From NCBI RefSeq assembly GCF_016756495.1, contig NZ_AP023243.1:4220501-4284500 (forward strand): a DNA stretch of 64,000 nucleotides, written 5' to 3'. Below the pieces are notes generated by a model. It was not told the origin of the DNA, searched no databases, and saw nothing but the letters and a program-made list of their open reading frames with translations. Made by a program: the position numbers and the translations under genes. The DNA comes from Mesorhizobium sp. 113-3-3. GTDB lineage: Bacteria > Pseudomonadota > Alphaproteobacteria > Rhizobiales > Rhizobiaceae. Below, piece after piece: positions 38,031-47,763 of the stretch; within the stretch, counting starts at the first letter, position 1; each line of letters starts with the position of its first letter.

Positions 38031-39068
38031 TTACAGTACGATATCGGTCCAGAGCTCGGACGGATCCGGCTCCGCGTCGTTCTGGGCGAATTCGGCGGCG
38101 TCGGCGACGATGTCGCGAACCTCCTTGTCGATGGTCTTGAGCTCGTCCTCGGTCGCCCACTTCTTCTCGGTCAACCGGGCCTTGACCTGTTCGATCGGGT
38201 CATGCTCGGAGCGCATCTTCTGCACTTCTTCCTTCGAGCGGTATTTCGCCGGGTCGGACATGGAGTGACCGCGATAACGGTAGGTCTGCATTTCGAGGAT
38301 GATCGGCCCGTTGCCGGCGCGGCACCATTCGGTGGCCTGATCGCCGGCGGATTTGACCGCACGCACATCCATGCCGTCGACCTGGATGCCGGGAATCTTG
38401 AACGAGGCGCCGCGGTGGGAAAAATTGGTTTCGGCCGATGAGCGCGACACCGAGGTGCCCATGGCGTAGCGGTTGTTCTCGATGATGTAGATCACCGGCA
38501 GCTTCCACAGCGAGGCCATGTTGAAGCTTTCATAGACCTGGCCCTGGTTGGCCGCGCCGTCGCCGAAATAGGTCAGCGAAACATTGTTGTTCTCGCGATA
38601 GCGGTTGGCGAAGGCCAGGCCCGTGCCAAGCGACACCTGCGCACCGACAATGCCGTGGCCGCCGTAAAAATGCTTCTCCTTGGAGAACATGTGCATGGAG
38701 CCGCCCTTGCCCCTGGACAGGCCGCCACGGCGTCCGGTCAACTCGGCCATGACTCCACGCGGCGACAGCTCCATCGCCAGCATATGGCCATGGTCGCGAT
38801 AGGCCGTGATCATCTGGTCGCCGTCGATCAGCGCCATCTTCATGCCGGTGACGACAGCCTCCTGGCCGATATAGAGATGGCAGAAGCCGCCGATGAAGCC
38901 CATGCCGTAGAGCTGGCCGGCCTTTTCCTCGAAGCGGCGGATGAGCAGCATGTGCCGGTAGGCGGCAAGCTCTTCATCCTTGGTGAATTCAGCAGGCTTG
39001 GGCGCGGAAAGCCCTGATTTGGCGTCGGATTTCGATTTGGCAGGCGCTTTTCTGGCTGCGGTGGCCAT
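38031..39068 (-). CDS. pdhA: Pyruvate dehydrogenase E1 alpha subunit
   Basis: A 345-residue TPP-dependent subunit that, with PdhB, decarboxylates pyruvate. The TPP motif is [18 protein letters not shown] ending in IIENN. Phosphorylation-loop-like [14 protein letters not shown] and GKGGSMHMF are visible. The N-terminal 25 residues are Lys/Ala-rich and disordered in appearance. This is the first gene of the pdh-lpd-lipA run. The 176-base gap before ftsB on the same strand, AT-rich near 39180-39260, probably holds the operon promoter. Confidence 0.97.
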   Translation of the reverse strand: MATAARKAPAKSKSDAKSGLSAPKPAEFTKDEELAAYRHMLLIRRFEEKAGQLYGMGFIGGFCHLYIGQEAVVTGMKMALIDGDQMITAYRDHGHMLAMELSPRGVMAELTGRRGGLSRGKGGSMHMFSKEKHFYGGHGIVGAQVSLGTGLAFANRYRENNNVSLTYFGDGAANQGQVYESFNMASLWKLPVIYIIENNRYAMGTSVSRSSAETNFSHRGASFKIPGIQVDGMDVRAVKSAGDQATEWCRAGNGPIILEMQTYRYRGHSMSDPAKYRSKEEVQKMRSEHDPIEQVKARLTEKKWATEDELKTIDKEVRDIVADAAEFAQNDAEPDPSELWTDIVL

Positions 39069-39260
39069 GCATCACTCCCTGTTGGCGTCTCTTTGCGGAC
39101 ATTAGGGCAGGATGACTCTGCCCTGGGAAGATCAGCTCTCCCCACCGATTTATGCAAGGCTAACACGCGTCACAGCGTTGCGCCATGACGAATTTGCATA
39201 GCTGGCATGCGCCTAAGCGATTAAAATCATTGAAAATATTGGCGATTAACTGAAATTCAG

Positions 39261-39584
39261 TTATTTAGATGTGACCGGCAACATGATGGTAATTTCGTCA
39301 GCCTGGGACAGGTTGAGCGCCTTGCGCGCCTGCTCGTCGAGCATGTCCTTCTCCAGCGTACCGTCTTGCATGAGCCGAACGCGCCGTTCCAATTCTATCC
39401 GGCGCGCTTTGATCGCATCGAGCTGGGCCTGCAGTGCAACCGTCTGAGCTTCCAGCTGATATTTCGAATTGATGCCGAATTCGCCGTGATAGGCGTGGAA
39501 GCCGAAATAGGCCAGGAACACCACGCAAAGCGAAGGGATGATCAGCCGGCCGGTATTTCTCTGCTTGTGCTGACGCGTCCACAT
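39261..39584 (-). CDS. ftsB: Septum formation initiator FtsB/DivIC family protein
   Basis: A 107-residue bitopic cell-division protein. One membrane helix lies at about 15-33 (LIIPSLCVVFLAYFGFHAY). A coiled coil follows, KYQLEAQTVALQAQLDAIKA and RRIELERRVRLM, and the tail has LEKDMLDEQARKALNLS. The Met at 39584 gives MWTRQHKQRNTGR; the upstream frame is not supported. FtsB bridges FtsL, FtsQ and the late divisome. It lies between eno and pdhA, its usual position in alphaproteobacteria. Confidence 0.9.
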   Translation of the reverse strand: MWTRQHKQRNTGRLIIPSLCVVFLAYFGFHAYHGEFGINSKYQLEAQTVALQAQLDAIKARRIELERRVRLMQDGTLEKDMLDEQARKALNLSQADEITIMLPVTSK

Positions 39585-39685
39585 GACCGATTCCCCATGG
39601 CCGCAAACTCGAACGACCCGGACCCTTTTTCGCCTGATTGTGCTTAACGGACGGTTACGGAGACCGACCCGGGCGACCAGCGAAA

Positions 39686-39714
39686 TGAAAAAGGGCGGGA
39701 ATGATCCCGCCCTT
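39686..39714 (-). terminator. Rho-independent terminator of eno
   Basis: A perfect 10-bp stem, AAGGGCGGGA and TCCCGCCCTT with a four-base loop, occupies 39691-39714. Read on the minus strand it is followed by a run of five T (positions 39690-39686). It lies 30 bases after the eno stop. Confidence 0.85.
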
Positions 39715-39743
39715 CGCAATATTCGAGTTTCGGTGTCTTCCGA

Positions 39744-41138
<1,395 letters not shown>

Positions 41139-41217
41139 TCATCATAAGTCATGCGGCGGGGCACGCATTCCGGGTTATGGCTGGTGTCGCGCGGGGCGAA
41201 ACATGAGGAGTTTCGCC

Positions 41218-41343
41218 ATGTCCGAGTTGAGCGGTATCGTGAGTCTGTTCCTGATCGCGGCGGCATTCCTGACGTCATGCGACAACAACCAGTCGCCACC
41301 GAAGGCCAGTGCGCCTTTACCGGCGTTGAGCACCAGCGAATAG
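41218..41343 (+). CDS. Small lipoprotein, 41 residues
   Basis: A short gene starting MSELSGIVSLFLIAAAFLTS followed by C, with a lipobox LTSC at residues 17-20, then a 21-residue Asn/Ser/Pro-rich tail ending LSTSE. GAGGAG lies seven bases upstream of the ATG at 41218; an in-frame ATG at 41203 would place this ribosome site inside the gene. It is followed 14 bases later by a strong terminator. Small lipoproteins of this shape are common in rhizobia, often with unknown role. It is the only plus-strand gene between eno and cfa. Confidence 0.65.
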   Translation: MSELSGIVSLFLIAAAFLTSCDNNQSPPKASAPLPALSTSE

Positions 41344-41356
41344 GCGCTGGCGTTGA

Positions 41357-41394
41357 ATCAAAAAGGGCCCCGTCGAAACGAGGCCCTTTTTGAT
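41357..41394. terminator. Bidirectional intrinsic terminator
   Basis: ATCAAAAAGGGCC and GGCCCTTTTTGAT are inverted copies around a short loop. The A-run and T-run make it work in both directions: for the small lipoprotein gene (plus) and the PRC-barrel gene ending at 41405 (minus). Confidence 0.88.
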
Positions 41395-41404
41395 TGTCGT
41401 GCCG

Positions 41405-41770
41405 TCAGTGCCAGTAGGGCGTGACCTTGTAGTACTGATAGGATGCGTCGCGCGCGCTTTCACCGTCGGCGCCGGCCAGTTCGTTGATCGAATAGGCGGG
41501 TGCGGCCTTCAGCTGCTCCTTCGAGAAGGGCACGACATAGCCGCCCTTGTCCTCGTCGTAGTCGAGACTGGCCCACGGAATGGCATGGTACTTCTCGCCG
41601 ATGCCGAGAAAGCCGCCAAAGCCGATCACCGCGAACATGATGCCATTCGACGTCTTGTCGAGCATGATGTCCTCGATGCTGCCGATGCTCTTGCCTTCGG
41701 TGTTGTAGACGGACGTGCCGATGACGCGCGAAGCGGCGATGGCTTCGGTGTGGCCTGTCTGGGATGTCAT
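41405..41770 (-). CDS. PRC-barrel domain protein
   Basis: A 121-residue soluble protein with a PRC-barrel: AASRVIGTSVYNTEGKSIGS, IEDIMLDKTSNGIMFAVIGF and KYHAIPWASLDYDEDKGGY. PRC-barrel proteins occur in RNA-processing factors and photosynthetic reaction centres, and as small stress proteins in rhizobia; the last is the likely class. The start at 41770 has GAGGAGCACACC just upstream. It lies 83 bases after the dodecin gene on the same strand. Confidence 0.85.
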   Translation of the reverse strand: MTSQTGHTEAIAASRVIGTSVYNTEGKSIGSIEDIMLDKTSNGIMFAVIGFGGFLGIGEKYHAIPWASLDYDEDKGGYVVPFSKEQLKAAPAYSINELAGADGESARDASYQYYKVTPYWH

Positions 41771-41853
41771 GGTGTGCTCCTCGTTGTCGTTGAACTCTGC
41801 TTTGACAATGAGGGGCGCGGGCGAAAGTTCCCGACTTTTTCGGCGACGGCCGA

Positions 41854-42057
41854 TCACTCCGCGAGGATGAAAGTCACCTTCATATTGACGCGGTAGGCAG
41901 CGATCTTGCCGTCCTCGACGACGATCTTCTGATCCTGGATCCAGGCGCCTTCGACGTTCTTGAGGGTTTTCGACGCGCGCGCGATTCCCTTCTCGATGGC
42001 GTCCTGAAAGCTCTTCTTCGATGACGAGGTGATTTCGGTGACGCGGGCGACGGACAT
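41854..42057 (-). CDS. Dodecin family protein
   Basis: A 67-residue protein that reads MSVARVTEITSSSKKSFQDA, then EKGIARASKTLKNVEGAWI and VEDGKIAAYRVNMKVTFIL, the complete dodecin fold of one helix on three strands. Dodecins form dodecameric shells that store flavin or CoA. The flavin-stacking Trp is present in GAWIQDQ. GGAGGAAGCC lies before the start. The PRC-barrel gene follows, so both may be stress-linked. Confidence 0.92.
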   Translation of the reverse strand: MSVARVTEITSSSKKSFQDAIEKGIARASKTLKNVEGAWIQDQKIVVEDGKIAAYRVNMKVTFILAE

Positions 42058-42141
42058 GGCTTCCTCCTGCCAAAACGCTTATTTGCCGGCCAAGCGTACA
42101 ACCGCCCCCTTCCGACCACAAGCACCGGCGGGAAGCGAGGC

Positions 42142-43002
42142 CTAGCGGCCCTTGGCTATCCGGTCGAATGCCATGAGCTTTTCCAGAAGCGCCGGCATAT
42201 CTTTCAGCGGCAGCATGTTGGGCCCATCGGAAGACGTCGAATTATCGGGATCCTGATGGGTCTCGATGAAGACGCCGGCGACACCGACGGCGACAGCCGC
42301 GCGGGCCAGGGTCTCGACGAAACGGCGCTCGCCACCAGACGAACCGCCCTGCCCGCCCGGCTGCTGCACCGAGTGCGTGGCGTCGAAGATCACCGGCGCG
42401 CCGATCTCGGCCATGACAGGCAGTGCGCGCATGTCGGACACCAGCGTGTTGTAGCCGAAGGACGCGCCGCGCTCGGTGGTCAAGACGTTGGCGTTGCCCG
42501 AACCGGTGATCTTGGCGACCACATTCTTCATGTCCCACGGCGCGAGGAACTGCCCTTTCTTGACGTTGATCACCTTGCCTGTTTTCGCCGCGGCAACCAG
42601 CATGTCGGTCTGGCGCGACAGGAAGGCGGGGATCTGCAGCACATCGACATGCGGCGCGACGATCGCGCACTGCTCCTCGGTGTGGACATCGGTCAGCACG
42701 GGAAGCGAGAATTCCTTGCGCAGTTCGTCGAAGACCGGAAGTGCGGCGTCCATGCCGGCGCCGCGCGTCGCCGACAGCGAGGTGCGGTTGGCCTTGTCGT
42801 AGCTGGTCTTGTAGACGAGGCCTATGCCGAGCTTATCGGTCAGTTCCTTCAGCGCGCCGGCCATGTCGAAGGCATGCTGGCGCGACTCGAACTGGCAAGG
42901 GCCGGCGATCAGCGCCAAAGGCGCATTGTTGTTGAAGACGACATTGCCGACGGTTACCGACGAATTGGGCGCCATTGGATTGGGCGCTTGGGGCTTGCTC
43001 AT
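42142..43002 (-). CDS. kdsA: 3-deoxy-8-phosphooctulonate synthase
   Basis: A 286-residue class I aldolase-like enzyme that condenses phosphoenolpyruvate with arabinose-5-phosphate to make KDO-8-phosphate for lipopolysaccharide. Visible motifs are LIAGPCQFESRQHAFDMA, YKTSYDKANRTS, LPVLTDVHTEEQC, NVKKGQFLAPWDMKN and FDATHSVQQPGGQGG. The start overlaps the stop of the upstream VOC gene by four bases, so the two are coupled. Confidence 0.96.
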   Translation of the reverse strand: MSKPQAPNPMAPNSSVTVGNVVFNNNAPLALIAGPCQFESRQHAFDMAGALKELTDKLGIGLVYKTSYDKANRTSLSATRGAGMDAALPVFDELRKEFSLPVLTDVHTEEQCAIVAPHVDVLQIPAFLSRQTDMLVAAAKTGKVINVKKGQFLAPWDMKNVVAKITGSGNANVLTTERGASFGYNTLVSDMRALPVMAEIGAPVIFDATHSVQQPGGQGGSSGGERRFVETLARAAVAVGVAGVFIETHQDPDNSTSSDGPNMLPLKDMPALLEKLMAFDRIAKGR

Positions 43003-43889
43003 GGGATCTCCCGGAAGATGAATGCCGCGCCCTGCCCGGATGCCGGCGGCACGACAATGTCCGTGCCCGCTATATCGTACTTGATGGCATTGGCTGCAAG
43101 CAGGCTCAACGTGGCATCGAAGCTGCGGACGGCAAAGACGATCGCTGCGAAGCGCAGCTTCGTGGGTGAGCCTGCCGCAATACCAAAGCGGGCGGTGAGG
43201 GATCTGAGATCGAGCACGCTCAAGGTTGCATTCGGCAGGAAAAACGCCCCGCCCTCGCCGCTGGCGGCAGGGTCGTTCACCGCCACGGAAATCAGTCTGG
43301 TCTGTTCGGCGGGCTGGTCGCTGACCGCGACCACCTCGAGGATCCCGCTGGCGCCATTGGCGTGGGTCTGCAAAGCCGTACGGTCCACCTTTGGCGCATT
43401 GATCCGCTGGCAGGCAAACAGGAACGCATCGGTCGCGCCGCTGGCCGCAGCAAAGGCGAGTTTGAACGATGCGGTGTCGCTTTTGCCCGACGTATCGGCG
43501 AAAGCGCGCGAAAAGTTCAGCGTGTCGCCAGCCGACAGACCGGTTTCGACAAAGCGTGCATGGTCGGCATCGGCATTGTCGGTCCCCAGAACCAAGGCCG
43601 AAAAACCTTCATCGCCGTGGTTTTCGCGATAGAGCCGGTCGCGGGCGACGAAGACGTTGCCGGCGGCCGTCGCGTCGATCGTTGCCTGTTCATTGCCAAT
43701 CGCGAGCGGTTCCAGATACGTGCCGTCGGCGAGGAAGACGCAACAGTTTTCCGTTCCAAAGGGATGGATACCGGTTGGCGCGACGACGAAGCCCAGCGAA
43801 GTGAGCCGGGCTCGCGCCACCTCGAGACTGCCGGTCGGCAGAACGAGATGGTCAAGCGGATGCGTGCCGGTGGCTGGTCTGTCGGTCAT
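42999..43889 (-). CDS. VOC family protein (glyoxalase-like domain)
   Basis: A 296-residue protein. The N-terminal 110 residues form a glyoxalase-like module (PLDHLVLPTGSLEVARARLT, GFVVAPTGIHPFGTENCCVF). The middle and C-terminal part contain a second, weaker module. This architecture matches the glyoxalase-like Glyoxalase_3 proteins of rhizobia. The enzymatic role is not known. It overlaps kdsA by four bases, which implies co-translation but not necessarily a shared pathway. Confidence 0.75.
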   Translation of the reverse strand: MTDRPATGTHPLDHLVLPTGSLEVARARLTSLGFVVAPTGIHPFGTENCCVFLADGTYLEPLAIGNEQATIDATAAGNVFVARDRLYRENHGDEGFSALVLGTDNADADHARFVETGLSAGDTLNFSRAFADTSGKSDTASFKLAFAAASGATDAFLFACQRINAPKVDRTALQTHANGASGILEVVAVSDQPAEQTRLISVAVNDPAASGEGGAFFLPNATLSVLDLRSLTARFGIAAGSPTKLRFAAIVFAVRSFDATLSLLAANAIKYDIAGTDIVVPPASGQGAAFIFREIP

Positions 43890-43981
43890 CGGGGCGCGGT
43901 GTGCATCATTCCGCAGGGCGGTTCAAGGCTATTTCCCGTCGGCGGCCGCCGGCTTGTCGAGAACCAGAACCGCGGCCGGGA

Positions 43982-44272
43982 TCAACTGCCGGCCACGACG
44001 TCGGCGGAATAGCGCAGTTCGCGCATCGGTTTGACCTTGGCCGTGGTCTGCGCATAGAGCGGATGAGCCTTGTAGGCGGCCAGTGCTGCGTCATCGGCGA
44101 ACTCGGCGTAGACGACGACATCAATTTCATCCGACAGCGGGTCGACCTTGGTGTTCAAAGTGACCTCGAAGAGGCTGGAATGAGGGATATTGCCGAGTGC
44201 CAGCAGCCCGGTGCGCACGGACTCCACATCCTCCTTGCGCCGCGCGCTGAAGAAAACGATATGCCGGATCAA
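43982..44272 (-). CDS. Dabb family protein (stress-responsive A/B barrel)
   Basis: A 96-residue ferredoxin-like fold protein. It starts MIRHIVFFSARRKEDVESVR and has NIPHSSLFEVTLNTKVDPLS and YAEFADDAALAAYKAHPLY, the standard Dabb signature. Members form dimeric barrels and include cyclases and stress proteins with unknown ligands. It lies 92 bases upstream of the VOC gene on the same strand. Confidence 0.85.
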   Translation of the reverse strand: MIRHIVFFSARRKEDVESVRTGLLALGNIPHSSLFEVTLNTKVDPLSDEIDVVVYAEFADDAALAAYKAHPLYAQTTAKVKPMRELRYSADVVAGS

Positions 44273-44440
44273 TCCCGCCTCCTCGATCTGAATGCGGGGG
44301 TCTTTTGTGACGGCGGTTTGCGCGCGTCAACCGTTCACGGCGCCACGCGTCCTTGCGACGCGCCCCAAACGGCGCGAACCCATCTCGCGGCTACGGGGAC
44401 GTCGCATGACGTCCCAGACCGCTCTCTTCGGGAGGGATAT

Positions 44441-44575
44441 TCAGGCTTTGCCGGTGACGTAACGCACCACGTGGTTGAGCTCCCTGACCGAGATGTCGAG
44501 ATAGCGGCCCTGGTTGTAGAGACCGTCCCAGATCAGGAAAAAAGCGATTGCCGCAATGACGATTACATAACGCAT
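44441..44575 (-). CDS. Small single-pass membrane protein, 44 residues
   Basis: The reading frame here is open for more than 1.6 kb because it runs antisense to cfa, but only its tail is a plausible gene. The Met at 44575 gives MRYVIVIAAIAFFLIWDGLY followed by NQGRYLDISVRELNHVVRYV. One membrane helix (about 3-18) and a charged, conserved-looking tail follow. I have the impression that similar 44-residue proteins are widespread in Rhizobiales. The region between this gene and cfa (44576-44857) shows no other feature. Confidence 0.65.
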   Translation of the reverse strand: MRYVIVIAAIAFFLIWDGLYNQGRYLDISVRELNHVVRYVTGKA

Positions 44576-44857
44576 GGCTAAAGCTATCGCACATGGTCTG
44601 CGGCGGCCATAGACGTTTTTTGATTGTAGACAGCAGCAACTTGACGCAAGGGGCGGATGGCAAACGCCACGTGGCACAGCCCAGCCAGTGGCCTGCCTCT
44701 TGAAGTTCCCCCTCATCACGTGGAAGATTGTGGCAGGCATTCGCTGGGAGCAGTGGGAGCTACCGGGACCAGGCAAGACATTTGAACCTGGCGAATGATC
44801 CAAGAGAACCGTGACCCGGCGATTTGCGCCGGCACCACGGAAATCCAGGGGCATGAA

Positions 44858-46114
44858 ATGGCAGACGGGGACCATCATAGCGTAGCGCCGGGCGAAGCGG
44901 TCAGGCTCGACGAGTTCAATTTCGCCGAGATCGTCAAGGGCCTGCCGGCCAAGGCGCGCATGGTGCTGTCGGCGGCGATGAACCTGCCGCGCGGTTCGCT
45001 GAAAGTCAGGATGCCGGATGGCCGCGCGGTTCTCGTTGGCGGCAAGGGACCCGGTCCGGACGCCGAACTGGTGCTCAAGAACTGGCGCCTGCCAAGCCGC
45101 GCCTTTTCCGGCGGCACGATCGGCGTTGCCGAGTCCTACATGGACGGCGATTGGGAAAGCCCTGACGTCACCAGCTTCCTGGAATTGTTCGTGGTCAATT
45201 CGGTGATTGGCGAACGAGTCGCCGGCGGCGCCAGCTGGCTCATCAACACCGTCCAGCGCATCCGCCACTGGTTCAACGAGAACACACGCACCGGCTCGAA
45301 GCGCAACATCTCCGCGCATTACGATCTCGGCAACGCCTTCTACAAGGAATGGCTCGACCCGAGCATGACCTATTCGTCGGCGCTTTACGCGAATGGCGCC
45401 AACGACCTCGAGAGCGCCCAGGCCGCCAAATACCGGGCGCTGGCCAGGGATACGGGTATCGGCAAGAAGGATCATGTGCTGGAGATCGGCTGCGGCTGGG
45501 GCGGCTTTGCCGAATTCGCGGCCCGCGAGATCGGCTGCCGCGTTACGGGACTGACGATCAGCCGCGAACAGCACGATTTCGCCAAGGCACGCATCGCCAA
45601 GGCCGGCCTTTCCGACAAGGTCGACATCAAGCTGCAGGATTACCGCGACGAAACAGGCACTTACGACCGCATCGCCTCGATCGAGATGTTCGAGGCCGTC
45701 GGCGAGAAATACTGGCCGGTGTTCTTCTCGAAGATGAAGGCTTGCCTGAAACCCGGCGGCACCGCGGGCCTGCAGATCATCACCATCAACGAAGCCGCCT
45801 ACGACACCTATCGCGCCCGGCCGGATTTCATCCAGCGCTATGTTTTCCCGGGCGGCATGCTGCCGACGCCGTCGATCCTGAAGGCGCTCGGCAAGGACCA
45901 TGGCCTCGCGCATCTGCGCGAGCGCGTGTTTCCCGATGACTATGCGCGCACGCTCGCCGAATGGCGCAACCGCTTCTGGGGATCCTGGGAGAAGATCGTG
46001 CCGCTCGGCTTCGACGATCGCTTCAAGAAGCTCTGGGAGTTCTACCTGCACTATTGCGAAGCCGGCTTCCGCGCCAGCTACATCGATGTGCGCCAAGTGG
46101 TCTACAAGGCCTAA
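44858..46114 (+). CDS. cfa: Cyclopropane-fatty-acyl-phospholipid synthase
   Basis: A 418-residue SAM-dependent enzyme that adds a methylene group across the cis double bond of membrane lipids. Visible features are SAHYDLGNAFYKEWLDPSMT, the SAM motif EIGCGWGGFAEFAARE, IASIEMFEAVGEKYWPVFF, and RYVFPGGMLPTPS. The start at 44858 has AGGGGC seven bases upstream; the ATG at 44795 is an alternative but its extra residues are not family-like. It is likely involved in membrane adaptation to acid or stationary phase. Confidence 0.93.
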   Translation: MADGDHHSVAPGEAVRLDEFNFAEIVKGLPAKARMVLSAAMNLPRGSLKVRMPDGRAVLVGGKGPGPDAELVLKNWRLPSRAFSGGTIGVAESYMDGDWESPDVTSFLELFVVNSVIGERVAGGASWLINTVQRIRHWFNENTRTGSKRNISAHYDLGNAFYKEWLDPSMTYSSALYANGANDLESAQAAKYRALARDTGIGKKDHVLEIGCGWGGFAEFAAREIGCRVTGLTISREQHDFAKARIAKAGLSDKVDIKLQDYRDETGTYDRIASIEMFEAVGEKYWPVFFSKMKACLKPGGTAGLQIITINEAAYDTYRARPDFIQRYVFPGGMLPTPSILKALGKDHGLAHLRERVFPDDYARTLAEWRNRFWGSWEKIVPLGFDDRFKKLWEFYLHYCEAGFRASYIDVRQVVYKA

Positions 46115-46229
46115 GCCGCCAGCGGCCTGCCGATGTCGGGCGTGATCTCGACACCGCCCAGCGATCGCCGTGAAAAAGTCCTATCCTCACGCACGATGTC
46201 GCCCTGGACAGGCGAATCGAAAATCATCC

Positions 46230-47219
46230 ATGCGCAAACGGACACTTCTCTCCGCGTGCATCACGGTCGCTGCCGCCGGTATCTGGCTCAACAACAGCCC
46301 GTTGCTGTCGAGCCGTCCTGCCGGCGTTCCGGTGGTCCTTGCCCATCGCGGCCTTGCCCAGGATTTCGACCGCAGGAATGTTGGTTCCAACACATGCACG
46401 GCCAGTCGCATGCTGCCGCCGCGCCATGCCTATCTCGAGAACACGATCGCCTCGATGGAAGCCGCCTTCGCGCTTGGCGCGGACGCGCTCGAACTCGATG
46501 TCCACCCGACGACAGACGGCAAGTTCGCGGTCTTCCACGACTGGACGCTGGATTGCCGGACCGAAGGCAAGGGCGAGACACGCAGCCATTCGATGGCCGA
46601 GTTGAAAACCCTCGATATCGGCTATGGCTACACGGCCGACGGCGGCAAAACCTTCCCGTTTCGCGGCAAGGGGATCGGCATGATGCCGTCCCTGGACGAA
46701 GTGCTGTCGCACTTCCCGGCCCGCAGCTTCAACATCAACGTCAAAAGCAACGATCCCCATGAAGGCGAAGCGCTGGCTGCCTGGCTCGCAAGGCTGACTC
46801 CCGCCGAGCGCGGCTATCTCTCGGTCTATGGCGGCGACGAGCCGATTGCCGCGGTCAAGGCGGCGTTGCCTGACATGCATACGCTGAGCCGCGCCTCGCT
46901 GACGCAATGCATCGTGCGATACGCGGCGCTGGGCTGGAGCGGTTATGTTCCGGACGCCTGCCGTGGAAGCACGTTGCTCATTCCCATTGACGTCGCGACA
47001 TGGATGTGGGGTTGGCCCGGCCGTTTTCTCGATCGCATGCAAGGTGTCGACACACACGTCTACCTGCTCGGCCCCTATGCGGGCGGCGGCTTTTCGCAAG
47101 GGCTGGACGCCCCCCAACTCATCAACCAATTGCCGGACGGCTATTCCGGCGGCATTTCCACGGATGCGCTGGACGTTGTCATGCCGGTGATCAAGAAGCG
47201 TTTTGCGTCCCAGTTGTGA
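46230..47219 (+). CDS. Glycerophosphodiester phosphodiesterase family protein
   Basis: A 329-residue protein with an N-terminal hydrophobic stretch (residues 5-20) that may be a signal anchor. The GDPD motifs are VVLAHRGLAQDF, ENTIASMEAAFALGADALEL and DVHPTTDGKFAVFHD, which carry the catalytic His pair and metal Glu/Asp. The family hydrolyses glycerophosphodiesters to glycerol-3-phosphate and an alcohol. An insertion with Cys at about 54-60 and Cys near 115 is unusual and could form a disulfide in the periplasm. It follows cfa on the same strand, suggesting lipid turnover. Confidence 0.85.
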   Translation: MRKRTLLSACITVAAAGIWLNNSPLLSSRPAGVPVVLAHRGLAQDFDRRNVGSNTCTASRMLPPRHAYLENTIASMEAAFALGADALELDVHPTTDGKFAVFHDWTLDCRTEGKGETRSHSMAELKTLDIGYGYTADGGKTFPFRGKGIGMMPSLDEVLSHFPARSFNINVKSNDPHEGEALAAWLARLTPAERGYLSVYGGDEPIAAVKAALPDMHTLSRASLTQCIVRYAALGWSGYVPDACRGSTLLIPIDVATWMWGWPGRFLDRMQGVDTHVYLLGPYAGGGFSQGLDAPQLINQLPDGYSGGISTDALDVVMPVIKKRFASQL

Positions 47220-47382
47220 ACCGGGCCGGCGGCGCAAAATCGCCGACCGGCGCCGGCTTTTCGATCGCGACGTCTTGATGCGAACGTGATGAAACCGCGA
47301 TCGCGCCCTGGCCGTTCTCTCTCAGCCATCCGACGCCCCGCGCCGAACCAACGCCGAGCGCCTCTACCTATAGGAGGCTTCC

Positions 47383-47697
47383 ATGAAGCGAACCGTTGCC
47401 GCCATAGCCATCCTGATTGCCGCCATATCCGCTGCCGAGGCACGGCGCATAGTTCCACCAACGGTCATGAATGATCCGCTGGGCCGCAGCATCAGCCCAG
47501 CCATGACGCCTGGTGCGAGCGATCTCATCGACAACACGCCAACCTCGACCATCCACGAGGTGCACGCTCCGTCCGGGATGTCGCCCTTGACCGTGCCCAG
47601 CGACCCGACTGGCACATCGCTTGAGCCGACCCAGCCAATCAGCCCGCAAGCCCCAGCGACGGCCTTGCCGCAGACGCCGGTGCCGGCAACCAATTGA
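47383..47697 (+). CDS. Secreted proline/threonine-rich hypothetical protein
   Basis: A 104-residue protein with a strong ribosome site (TAGGAGGC) and a clear signal peptide, MKRTVAAIAILIAAISAAEA, cleaved near residue 20. The mature part is low in complexity, rich in Pro, Thr and Ser, and has no recognisable domain. It looks like a disordered periplasmic or surface protein. It is convergent with the nucleotidase gene; a hairpin at 47727-47759 separates them. Confidence 0.7.
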   Translation: MKRTVAAIAILIAAISAAEARRIVPPTVMNDPLGRSISPAMTPGASDLIDNTPTSTIHEVHAPSGMSPLTVPSDPTGTSLEPTQPISPQAPATALPQTPVPATN

Positions 47698-47726
47698 AGC
47701 CGTGCGATACGCACCGAAGAGATGGA

Positions 47727-47759
47727 GCCGTTCGGCGTTTCCGTGAGCCGCCGAACGGC
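47727..47759. terminator. Hairpin between convergent genes
   Basis: GCCGTTCGGCG and CGCCGAACGGC form an 11-bp stem around an 11-base loop. It lies between the stops at 47697 and 47764. It has no T-run on either side, so it is a likely but imperfect bidirectional terminator. Confidence 0.6.
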
Positions 47760-47763
47760 CGGA

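Noticed and set aside
44576..46096. Long minus-strand open frame opposite cfa (about 500 residues)
   Set aside because: It is antisense to a strong enzyme gene with normal motifs and has no recognisable protein features; such frames are typical of high-G+C codon bias. Only its last 44 codons are kept as a gene.
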